Assembly: GCA_019241495.1 (NCBI GenBank)
Contig: JAFAWZ010000032.1
Location: 1-8,907 of the forward strand
Length of the DNA stretch: 8,907 nt
Direction: 5' to 3'
From: Acidimicrobiales bacterium
GTDB lineage: Bacteria; Actinomycetota; Acidimicrobiia; Acidimicrobiales; Palsa-688
Shown here piece after piece: positions 1 through 6,046 of the stretch. Positions within the stretch are counted from its first letter, which is position 1. Every line of letters begins with the position of its first letter. Below the pieces are notes generated by a model that worked only from the letters and a program-made list of their open reading frames with translations, was not told the DNA's origin and did not search any database. Both the position numbers and the translations under genes were made by a program.

Positions 1-12
1 TGCCGGACCCCG

Positions 13-1869
13 TTACCGGTCTTTTCGCCCTGCCGCCCGGCGCCGGCCCCGCTCGGCCGCGTCCAGGGTCGCCTTGCGCAGCCGGACCACGGACGGGGTG
101 ACCTCGACGCACTCGTCCTCGCGGATGAACTCGAGGGCCTGCTCGAGCGACAGCTGCAACGGGGGCACCAACCGGACGGTCTCGTCCGCGGCCGCGGCCC
201 GCATGTTGGTCAGCTTCTTCTCCTTGGTCGGGTTGACGTCCATGTCGTCGGCCCGGGCGTTCTCGCCCACGATCATCCCCTCGTAGACCTCGACGCCGGG
301 CCCGACGAACAGAGCGCCTCGTTCCTGCAGGTTGGTCAGGGCGTACGCGGTGGTGGGGCCGCGGCGGTCGGCGACCATCGATCCGTTCGGTCGGGTGCGC
401 AGGTCGCCGTGCCAGGGCTCGAAGCCCTCGAAGACGTGGTGCAGCTGACCGGTCCCCCTGGTCTCGGTGAGGAACTCGGTGCGGAAACCGATCAGGCCGC
501 GGGAGGGAACGATCCAGTCCATGCGGACCCAACCCGTGCCGTGGTTCACCATGTGCTCCATGCGCCCCTTTCGTAGTGACAGCATCTGCGTCACTACTCC
601 CATGAAGTCCTCGGGGACATCGACGCTCACTCTCTCCATCGGCTCGTGCTGGCGACCGTCGATCTCTCTGGTGAGGACCTGGGGCTTGCCCACCGTGAGC
701 TCGAAACCCTCACGCCTCATCAGCTCGACCAAGACGGCCAAGGCCAGCTCCCCCCGCCCCTGGACCTCCCAGGTATCGGGGCGATCGGTGGCCAGGACCC
801 GGATGCTGACATTTCCCACCAGCTCGGCGTCGAGGCGGGTCTTGATGAGGCGGGCCGTGAGCTTGGTGCCGGGCGCATGGCCGCCGGCGGGCCGGCCGGC
901 GAGCGGTGAGGTGTTGACCCCGATGGTCATGCCGATGCTCGGCTCGTCGACGTGGATGACCGGTAGGGGCCGTGGGTCGTCGGCGTTCGCCAGGGTGTCG
1001 CCGATCATGATCTCGGGGATGCCGGCGACCGCGATTATGTCTCCGGGACCGGCGCCCTGGGCCGGGGCGTCGACCCGGTCGAGGGCCTCGGTCACATACA
1101 CCTCGGACAAGCGCACCCGCTCCATGGTCCCGTCGTGGCGGCACCACGCCACCGTGTCACCCTTGCGGACCCACCCGTTGCGGATGCGGCACAGCGCCAG
1201 CCGGCCCACATACGGTGAGGCGTCCAGGTTCGTCACCAGCGCCTGGAAGGCGTGGTCCTCCTCGTAGGCCGGGGCGGGGATGTGCTCGACCATGAGATCG
1301 AGCAGCACCTTGAGGTCCGGCGCGTCGGCCACGTCCTCGGCGGCGGTGGCCGCCTTCCCCGCCCGGGCGTTGCAGTAGACGATCGGGAAGTCGATCTGCG
1401 ACTCGTCGGCCCCCAGATCGAGGAAGAGCTCGTACACCGCGTCGATCACCTCGGCGGGGCGGGCGTCGGGCCGGTCGATCTTGTTGATCACGCAGATGAC
1501 CGGGAGGCGGGCTTCGAGTGTCTTGCGCAGGACGAACCGGGTCTGTGGCAGCGGGCCCTCGCTGGCGTCGACCAGGAGCAGGACGCCGTCCACCATGGTC
1601 AGCCCGCGCTCGACCTCACCCCCGAAATCGGCGTGGCCTGGGGTGTCGACGATGTTGATCGTCAGGTCGCCGTAGCGGACGGCGGTGTTCTTGGCCAGGA
1701 TGGTGATGCCCTTCTCCCGCTCCAGGTCCATGGAGTCCATGACCCGGTCGGCCACCTCCTGGTTGGCCCGGAAGGCGCCGGATTGGCGCAGCATGGCATC
1801 GACCAGGGTGGTCTTGCCGTGGTCGACGTGGGCCACTATGGCGACGTTACGAATGTCGTTGCGGTTCAT
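13..1869 (-). CDS. typA: TypA/BipA ribosome-associated translational GTPase
   Basis: A translational GTPase that binds the 70S ribosome and assists ribosome assembly and growth under cold or other stress. At 618 residues it has the full usual length. The GTP-binding motifs are visible: P-loop AHVDHGKTT (13-21), REKGITI in switch I (51-57), DTPGH (75-79) and NKID (129-132). The G5 region reads YCNARAG (165-171) where the family usually has YASA, a mild oddity. EF-G-like domains II and III follow, with GRGELALA at 371-378, then the BipA-specific C-terminal domain: RGLIGFRTEFLTETRGTG (457-474), YEGMIVGEN (529-537) and VNPTKEKKLTNMR (545-557). The tail is Arg/Lys rich. The ATG start gives the family's usual N-terminus (MNRNDIRNVAIVAHVDHGK). 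Only a weak GAAGAG lies upstream as a ribosome site. It follows the UbiB-like gene with a 43-bp gap and may be co-transcribed with it. Recognition is from motif order and is very secure. Confidence 0.97.
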   Translation of the reverse strand: MNRNDIRNVAIVAHVDHGKTTLVDAMLRQSGAFRANQEVADRVMDSMDLEREKGITILAKNTAVRYGDLTINIVDTPGHADFGGEVERGLTMVDGVLLLVDASEGPLPQTRFVLRKTLEARLPVICVINKIDRPDARPAEVIDAVYELFLDLGADESQIDFPIVYCNARAGKAATAAEDVADAPDLKVLLDLMVEHIPAPAYEEDHAFQALVTNLDASPYVGRLALCRIRNGWVRKGDTVAWCRHDGTMERVRLSEVYVTEALDRVDAPAQGAGPGDIIAVAGIPEIMIGDTLANADDPRPLPVIHVDEPSIGMTIGVNTSPLAGRPAGGHAPGTKLTARLIKTRLDAELVGNVSIRVLATDRPDTWEVQGRGELALAVLVELMRREGFELTVGKPQVLTREIDGRQHEPMERVSVDVPEDFMGVVTQMLSLRKGRMEHMVNHGTGWVRMDWIVPSRGLIGFRTEFLTETRGTGQLHHVFEGFEPWHGDLRTRPNGSMVADRRGPTTAYALTNLQERGALFVGPGVEVYEGMIVGENARADDMDVNPTKEKKLTNMRAAAADETVRLVPPLQLSLEQALEFIREDECVEVTPSVVRLRKATLDAAERGRRRAAGRKDR

Positions 1870-1878
1870 CTGCTCTTC

Positions 1879-1896
1879 GGGGGGGACAAAGGGGGG
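1879..1896. repeat. Paired G-runs (G7 and G6) in the ubiB-typA gap
   Basis: On the plus strand a run of seven G (1879-1885) and a run of six G (1891-1896) are separated by ACAAA, so the typA leader RNA would carry C-runs just before the start codon. The second run also forms a short inverted repeat, AAGGG-GGG-CCCTT (1889-1901), a 5-bp stem with a 3-base loop. No U-tract follows on either strand, so it is not a convincing terminator. On the minus strand a TANNNT element, TAGCCT (1908-1903), lies upstream and could be a typA -10 box, but this is weak. Confidence 0.5.
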
Positions 1897-1912
1897 CCCT
1901 TCAGGCTACCCG

Positions 1913-3529
1913 CTAATGCCGTTGGCGGGCCCGGCGGTGCTCTTCCATGCGCTTGTGGATCAGCTGGCGGCGGGCCTGGAGGTCCCGGTAGGTCATGGTC
2001 TCGACGTCGTTGGCCACGCCGAGAGAGGCGCGGAAGCCGTCCAGGTCGACCGGGCGGGCCCGGGGATCGACACCGACCTCGGCCGCGATTTGCTCCCCGT
2101 AGCGCTGGGTGAAGTAGAGGGCGATGCGAGTGACCTCTTCGAACAGGTCCACGTCGGGCGCCAGGGTGGCGAGGGCGCCGTCGATGAAGAGGAGGTTCTT
2201 GACGTACAACATCAGCACCTTCGGAAACCGGGCGCCGTAAGACAGGAGCTTTTTCACCATGTCGCGGATCTCGTCGAGCAGCTCGTCGGGGGTCATGCGG
2301 GTTGGGTCCCGCACCGGCTGGTCGATGCCCAGGTCACGGATCACCGCTTCGAGGTCGGTGTCAGGCGGGAGGGCTCCGAGGTCGCGCAGGGCGGCCATCT
2401 GCATCTTCTGGTCGTTGATCGTTCCGCCCATGAGCATGCGCAAGAAGGCCAGGCGCCGGCTCTGGTCCAGCCGCCCGGTGATGCCGTAGTCGAGCAGGGC
2501 GACCTTTCCGTCCTGCCCCACGAACAGGTTCCCGCCGTGCAAGTCCCCATGAAAGACGCCATGGATGGTGGCGCCTTCGAGGAAGGAGATCAAAAGGGCC
2601 CGTACCACCTCGGCTGTGTCGATGCCCGCGGCACGCATCCCGGCCACATCGTCGAAGGAGAACCCGCTCAGCCGCTCCATCACGAGGACCCGGCGGGTCA
2701 CCAGGCGGGGGTGGGGGCGGGGGACGACCACGGATCGTTGGTCGGTGGCGGCGAAGACCGCCGCAACGTCGAGCATGTTGTCCGCTTCCAGGCGGAAGTC
2801 GAGCTCCTCCACAATGGTCTCGGCGAACAGTTCGACCAGCGCGGGAGGGTTGGCCAGCGCTGACACGGGGATACGGCCGATGAGGTGAGGAGCGATCCAG
2901 CTCATCACGGCGAGATCCGTCCGGACCGTCGTGGTGACCGCGGGACGCTGCACTTTGACCACCACCTCCTCGCCGGTGACGAGGGTGGCCGCGTGCACCT
3001 GGGCTATGGACGCGGCGGCCAGGGGCCGGCGTTCGAAGTCGGCAAAGGTCTCCTCCAACGTCGCGCCGAGCTCCTGCTCGACGACGGCCCGCACCGTCTC
3101 GAACGGCTCGGGCGGCACCCGGTCGCGCAGCAGCCGGAACTCGCCGACCAGCTCAGGGGGGAACACGCCCTCCCCCGAAGAGATGATCTGGCCCAACTTG
3201 ATGTAGGTGGGGCCGAGCCTCTGGAACGTGTCGCGGAGTCGCCGGGACAGGCCGGCCCGGGACAGCTCCGGGCGACCTTCGCGGCGGGCCCTGCGCCGGT
3301 CGAGCAGGTACCAGCCGCCGAGGGCCCACAGAAGATCAGTGACCACCCGGAACACCCTTCCGCCAGGTGGGGTGCGGCGGCGCCGGAGAAGGTGGGGCAC
3401 CTGGGCCTGGGTGGCCGAGCGCAAGGATCCCACGCCGGGTCTCCATACCATCTCCTGCGGTTCCACCAGCCACGGGGGATCCGAGCTGAAGGCGCCGACC
3501 GATAAGTCAGCGGGTGACACCTTCGACAC
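1913..3529 (-). CDS. UbiB/ABC1 (AarF) family atypical kinase-like ATPase
   Basis: An atypical protein-kinase-like ATPase of the UbiB/ADCK (ABC1) family. Relatives support isoprenoid quinone synthesis or lipid homeostasis, but the exact reaction is unsettled, and in an actinobacterium the link would be to menaquinone or lipids rather than ubiquinone. The family signature is complete: KLGQ (111-114) in the KxGQ helix; the alanine-rich loop AAAS (171-174) that replaces the usual glycine-rich loop; the ATP-site lysine K192 in VVVKVQRP; ELD plus EADN (242-251); the catalytic HGDLHGGN (327-334); and metal-binding DYG (347-349), where DFG is more usual. A roughly 57-residue Arg/Pro-containing N-terminal leader precedes the domain. 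The C-terminus ends in a basic helical stretch (about 515-538) and shows no clear membrane segment, unlike E. coli UbiB. The start is GTG with no Shine-Dalgarno, but a TACCTT box lies six bases upstream, which favours a leaderless start. Family call is secure; cellular role is not. Confidence 0.93.
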   Translation of the reverse strand: MSKVSPADLSVGAFSSDPPWLVEPQEMVWRPGVGSLRSATQAQVPHLLRRRRTPPGGRVFRVVTDLLWALGGWYLLDRRRARREGRPELSRAGLSRRLRDTFQRLGPTYIKLGQIISSGEGVFPPELVGEFRLLRDRVPPEPFETVRAVVEQELGATLEETFADFERRPLAAASIAQVHAATLVTGEEVVVKVQRPAVTTTVRTDLAVMSWIAPHLIGRIPVSALANPPALVELFAETIVEELDFRLEADNMLDVAAVFAATDQRSVVVPRPHPRLVTRRVLVMERLSGFSFDDVAGMRAAGIDTAEVVRALLISFLEGATIHGVFHGDLHGGNLFVGQDGKVALLDYGITGRLDQSRRLAFLRMLMGGTINDQKMQMAALRDLGALPPDTDLEAVIRDLGIDQPVRDPTRMTPDELLDEIRDMVKKLLSYGARFPKVLMLYVKNLLFIDGALATLAPDVDLFEEVTRIALYFTQRYGEQIAAEVGVDPRARPVDLDGFRASLGVANDVETMTYRDLQARRQLIHKRMEEHRRARQRH

Positions 3530-3563
3530 CCGGGCAAGGTATCTCAGGTGTTCAGCGTTTCAG
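3530..3563 (-). promoter_or_regulatory. Candidate leaderless promoter of the UbiB-like gene
   Basis: Reading the minus strand, CTGAAA (3563-3558, four of six matches to TTGACA) is followed after 16 bases by TACCTT (3541-3536). TACCTT fits the actinobacterial TANNNT -10 pattern. Six bases then lead to the GTG start at 3529, so transcription would begin at or next to the start codon. The -35 element overlaps the aquaporin stop codon. There is no Shine-Dalgarno upstream of the GTG, which agrees with leaderless translation. This is inferred from spacing, not measured. Confidence 0.5.
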
Positions 3564-4324
3564 GCCGGGGCTGATGTCTCAGGGGCGATGGATGCTTCGG
3601 GGCTGGCCGTGGGGGCCTCGGTGACGAAGACCCGGAAGAGGATGGCGGCAATCGCCCCGCCGACGAGCGGGGCGACGATGAACAGCCAAACCTGGCTGAG
3701 AGCCGAGCTTCCGACGACGACGGCTGGGCCCAGGCTGCGGGCCGGGTTCACGGAGGTTCCGGTCAGGGGTATGCCCATCAAGTGAACGACCGTGAGGGTG
3801 AGGCCGATGACCAATCCGGCGAACCCCGGTGCCCCGATCCGGCTCGTCACCGCCAGGATGACGAACACGAACAGGAGGGTGAGGATTGCTTCGGCGGCGA
3901 ACGCCCCGCCTACGTTCAGGTGCACCATCGAATGGCTGCCGTAGCCGTCGGCGCCGAGCCCGGTGGAGTGTCGCGAGTAATCGGGTGATCCCGACAGCAC
4001 GCCCCACAGGACGAGAGCGCCGGCTATCCCTCCGACGAACTGGGCTATCCAGTAGCCCACCGCCTCGCCCAGGGATGTCCGGCCGGCCAAGAGAAACCCG
4101 ATGGTCACGGCCGGGTTCACGTGGCAGCCGGAGATGGGGCCGAGGGCGTAGGCCAGACCCATCAGGACCAGGCCGAACGCCAGCGCGGTCGCCACGACTC
4201 CGGCGGAGCGAGAGTTGCCCGTCACGCCGAACCCGAAGCTGAGGGTGGCCACCCCCACGGCAAAGAACACCAAGAAGAAAGTGCCGACCGCTTCCGCCAA
4301 GAACTTGCGAAGGCGCATGTCCAT
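3560..4324 (-). CDS. Aquaporin Z-like water channel (MIP family)
   Basis: A six-helix membrane channel of the MIP family. Both half-helix NPA motifs are present: HVNPAVT (NPA at 70-72) and SVNPARS (NPA at 193-195). The selectivity-filter residues line up with E. coli AqpZ F43/H174/T183/R189 as F50, H181, T190 and R196. The spacing between them (131, 9 and 6) is identical, which argues for a water-selective channel and against a glycerol facilitator. Hydrophobic segments begin near residues 9, 43, 87, 140, 168 and 212. The last 20 residues are a Pro/Ala/Ser/Glu/Thr-rich tail, probably cytoplasmic. The start at 4324 (254 residues) is chosen because AGGGAGGTGG lies just upstream; the second ATG at 4318 is also possible. 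A longer in-frame reading from 4429 would add 35 residues unlike any aquaporin N-terminus and would overlap the divergent gene. The stop lies 30 bp before the UbiB-like start. Confidence 0.95.
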   Translation of the reverse strand: MDMRLRKFLAEAVGTFFLVFFAVGVATLSFGFGVTGNSRSAGVVATALAFGLVLMGLAYALGPISGCHVNPAVTIGFLLAGRTSLGEAVGYWIAQFVGGIAGALVLWGVLSGSPDYSRHSTGLGADGYGSHSMVHLNVGGAFAAEAILTLLFVFVILAVTSRIGAPGFAGLVIGLTLTVVHLMGIPLTGTSVNPARSLGPAVVVGSSALSQVWLFIVAPLVGGAIAAILFRVFVTEAPTASPEASIAPETSAPA

Positions 4325-4326
4325 TT

Positions 4327-4336
4327 CCACCTCCCT
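4327..4336 (-). promoter_or_regulatory. Strong Shine-Dalgarno for the aquaporin gene
   Basis: The minus strand reads AGGGAGGTGG immediately upstream of AAATGGACATG. GGAGG lies 5 bases from the first ATG (4324) and 11 from the second (4318). This decides the start against the longer in-frame ATG at 4429. It is one of two strong ribosome sites in the window; the other precedes acpP. Confidence 0.8.
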
Positions 4337-4399
4337 GTCCGTATTTCTGAGCCAACTATTGCACGGCCGAGTTTGGGATCGTGGTATTTGGAGAGCGGA

Positions 4400-4405
4400 T
4401 ACGTT
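4400..4405 (+). promoter_or_regulatory. Candidate leaderless -10 box for the YhdH/AcuI-like gene
   Basis: TACGTT, preceded by GGA, matches TANNNT and ends seven bases before the ATG at 4413. No Shine-Dalgarno is correctly placed; the nearest purine run, GGAGAG, is 17 bases away. A leaderless transcript fits best. No good -35 element is seen at 16-18 bp spacing. The box lies in the 88-bp region shared with the divergent aquaporin gene, whose own promoter I could not identify with confidence. Confidence 0.4.
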
Positions 4406-4412
4406 GTCGGGC

Positions 4413-5423
4413 ATGTCGTCTCGTTCCACGTCCGGAGAAGCGTTCGCGGCATTCGTGGTCAGCCAGACCGACGGAGGCTACGAGCGCAGGGTGAGCCATT
4501 TCGGGCTGGAGGACCTACCCGACGACGGCGCTCTGGTCGATGTGGAATGGTCGAGCGTCAACTACAAGGACGCGCTCGCGTCCACTCCGGACGGGAGGGT
4601 GGCGCGGATCTCACCTCTTATCCCGGGCGTCGATCTGGCCGGGCGGTTGGCCGAAGATGCAGCCGGGTTGAAGGCTGGAACGCCCGTGCTGGCTCACGGC
4701 TACGACCTCGGAGTGGCCCGCCACGGTGGGTTCGCGGCCCAGGCGCGAGTGCCCTCGGGGTGGCTCGTGCCCATTCCGCCCGGTCTCGATACACGCGGGG
4801 CCATGGTGATCGGAACGGCCGGCTACACGGCCGCTCTGTCTGTGATCGCACTTCAAGAACACGGGGTCGACAAGGCGTCCGGCCCGGTGTTGGTAACCGG
4901 AGCAACCGGGGGAGTTGGCAGTACTGCTGTCAATATATTGGCCGGTCTGGGCTATCAGGTCGTGGCCAGCACCGGGAAGCGTGAGGCCCACGACTACCTG
5001 ACCTCGCTCGGAGCGACGGAGATCATTGATCGAGCCACTCTTGGCGATTCGGTGGGCAAGCCGCTCGATTCGACCCAGTGGGCCGGCGCGGTCGACTGCG
5101 TGGGCGGGATCACGCTGGCCAACGCGTTGAGCCGAGTTCAGTACGGGGGAGCGGTGGCGGCGAGCGGGCTGACCGGGGGCGTCCCGGTCCCCACGACCGT
5201 GATGCCCTTCATCCTGCGGGGGGTGTCGCTCATCGGGATCGACTCCGTGCAGACACCGATCGACCGGCGTCGCCAGGTGTGGGCGCGGTTGGCGAGCGAC
5301 TTGAAACCGCCCGGGCTCGACTCGATCGGGATGACCGTCGGCCTCGACGACCTGGACGACGTGCTCGGCCGGATTTTGTCAGGGTCGGTGACGGGACGTT
5401 ACGTCGTGCGCACTGGGGGATAG
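4413..5423 (+). CDS. YhdH/AcuI-type zinc-free MDR oxidoreductase (NADPH quinone or acrylyl-CoA reductase)
   Basis: A cytosolic NADPH-dependent medium-chain reductase of the YhdH/YhfP/AcuI subgroup. Characterised members reduce acryloyl-CoA to propionyl-CoA; many are annotated as quinone oxidoreductases. At 336 residues it is near the usual 325-330. Markers are WSSVNYKDALA (46-56), LIPGVDLAG (69-77), RHGGFAAQARV (103-113), the nucleotide loop VTGATGGVGS (161-170), and STGKR (186-190), whose basic residues suit the NADPH 2'-phosphate. The cysteines that bind structural and catalytic zinc in alcohol dehydrogenases are absent, as expected. The ATG at 4413 is preferred because it places the first beta strand (FAAFVV, 11-16) where family members begin; the frame is open to 4215, but those residues look random and run antisense through the aquaporin gene. 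It is divergent from aquaporin and followed by a gene relic. The substrate cannot be decided from sequence. Confidence 0.92.
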   Translation: MSSRSTSGEAFAAFVVSQTDGGYERRVSHFGLEDLPDDGALVDVEWSSVNYKDALASTPDGRVARISPLIPGVDLAGRLAEDAAGLKAGTPVLAHGYDLGVARHGGFAAQARVPSGWLVPIPPGLDTRGAMVIGTAGYTAALSVIALQEHGVDKASGPVLVTGATGGVGSTAVNILAGLGYQVVASTGKREAHDYLTSLGATEIIDRATLGDSVGKPLDSTQWAGAVDCVGGITLANALSRVQYGGAVAASGLTGGVPVPTTVMPFILRGVSLIGIDSVQTPIDRRRQVWARLASDLKPPGLDSIGMTVGLDDLDDVLGRILSGSVTGRYVVRTGG

Positions 5424-5427
5424 ACGC

Positions 5428-5514
5428 CTATGGGCGACGAAGCTCCACTACCTGCCCCGCGTTGGCCCGGAACTCCTCGATCACCTTGGCGTTGTAGTCG
5501 CTCGTGTCGCTCAT
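5428..5514 (-). pseudogene. N-terminal remnant of a deazaflavin-dependent nitroreductase (Ddn) family gene
   Basis: A 28-codon minus-strand ATG reading frame encodes a peptide containing YNAKVIEEFRANAGQV (7-22), then ELRRP and a stop. NxKVIEEFRANxGxV near the start is the typical opening of F420-dependent Ddn-type nitroreductases (PF04075), proteins of about 130-150 residues. Here it ends before the usual glycine-rich and PLLLL segments; the sequence beyond is already the 3' end of the plus-strand reductase gene. The best reading is a relic left by a deletion or rearrangement. A functional micropeptide is less likely but not excluded. No clear Shine-Dalgarno is seen. The family match is from memory of its N-terminal motif. 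Confidence 0.6.
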
Positions 5515-5526
5515 AGGGTCAGGGTA

Positions 5527-5546
5527 CGTCTGGCTCGCCGTCTGGC
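5527..5546 (+). repeat. 8-bp tandem direct repeat upstream of the peroxiredoxin gene
   Basis: CGTCTGGC occurs at 5527-5534 and again at 5539-5546, a 12-bp period. The copies fall at about -42 to -35 and -30 to -23 relative to the predicted start of transcription at 5569, so they cover the -35 region and spacer. That would suit a protein-binding site, but no known regulator motif is recognised. Confidence 0.45.
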
Positions 5547-5556
5547 AGGACCTCGC

Positions 5557-5562
5557 TACTAT
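5557..5562 (+). promoter_or_regulatory. Candidate leaderless -10 box for bcp
   Basis: TACTAT fits TANNNT and lies six bases before the ATG at 5569, so the transcript would start at the ATG. No Shine-Dalgarno is present in the preceding bases (GCCGCC). The -35 region is poorly conserved. Confidence 0.55.
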
Positions 5563-5568
5563 GCCGCC

Positions 5569-6024
5569 ATGGCTCTAAAGGTGGGCGACCAGGCTCCCGA
5601 CTTCTCGCTTCTCGATCAGATGGGGAAGAAGATCAAATTGGCGGACTACAAGGGGCGCAAGGTCCTGATCTACTTCTATCCGAAGGCGGACACGCCAGGC
5701 TGTACCACCCAGGCGTGCGGGCTGCGGGACATCCTCGGCGACATCGGCAGCACCGCGGTGCTGGGCCTGAGCCCGGACGCCCCGGCCCGCCAGCTCAAGT
5801 TCGACCAGAAGTACTCGCTCGGGTTTCCCCTGCTCGCCGACGAGGACCACTCCGTGGCCGAGGCTTACGGGGTGTGGGCCGAGAAGTCGATGTACGGCAA
5901 GAAGTACATGGGCATAGTGCGCTCCGCCTTCCTCGTGGACGAAGAGGGCCGCCTCGAGCAGGTGTGGTACAAGGTGTCGCCGAAGGACACACCGACCAAC
6001 TTGTTGTCCGCCCTGGCCGGATAG
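5569..6024 (+). CDS. bcp: Thioredoxin-dependent peroxiredoxin, Bcp/PrxQ type
   Basis: A cytosolic thiol peroxidase that reduces hydrogen peroxide and organic hydroperoxides and is recycled by thioredoxin. The 151-residue length is typical. The active site reads FYPKADTPGCTTQAC (36-50): C45 is the peroxidatic cysteine and T42 and P43 its conserved partners. C50, five residues on, is the resolving cysteine of the PrxQ class. R118 in GIVRSAFLVDEEG completes the catalytic set. The thioredoxin fold starts with GDQAPDFSLLDQMG (6-19). The start follows a leaderless-type -10 box. The gene converges on fabF with a 21-bp gap and looks like a single-gene transcript. Family and function are secure. Confidence 0.96.
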   Translation: MALKVGDQAPDFSLLDQMGKKIKLADYKGRKVLIYFYPKADTPGCTTQACGLRDILGDIGSTAVLGLSPDAPARQLKFDQKYSLGFPLLADEDHSVAEAYGVWAEKSMYGKKYMGIVRSAFLVDEEGRLEQVWYKVSPKDTPTNLLSALAG

Positions 6025-6031
6025 AGAGGCG

Positions 6032-6046
6032 GCTCCTTCGGGGAGC
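6032..6046. terminator. Possible shared hairpin between convergent bcp and fabF
   Basis: GCTCC (6032-6036), loop TTCGG, GGAGC (6042-6046) forms a 5-bp GC-rich stem, extendable by a G-U pair. It fills most of the 21-bp gap between two convergent genes and touches the fabF stop codon, so it could act on both strands. There is no T-tract on either side, so it is not a classical intrinsic terminator. Confidence 0.35.

Noticed and set aside
1685..2863. A 392-codon plus-strand open frame opposite the UbiB-like gene, and another at 1252-2112.
   Set aside because: Both run antisense through typA and the UbiB-like gene, have His/Gly/Val-rich translations without family motifs, and are explained by GC-rich codon bias in the real genes.
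4215..4412. A 66-residue N-terminal extension of the YhdH/AcuI-like protein.
   Set aside because: It runs antisense through the aquaporin N-terminus and is not needed: family members begin near the first beta strand at FAAFVV.
4325..4429. A 35-residue N-terminal extension of the aquaporin from an upstream ATG at 4429.
   Set aside because: A strong Shine-Dalgarno precedes the ATG at 4324, the added residues are polar and unlike aquaporin N-termini, and the extension would overlap the start of the divergent gene.
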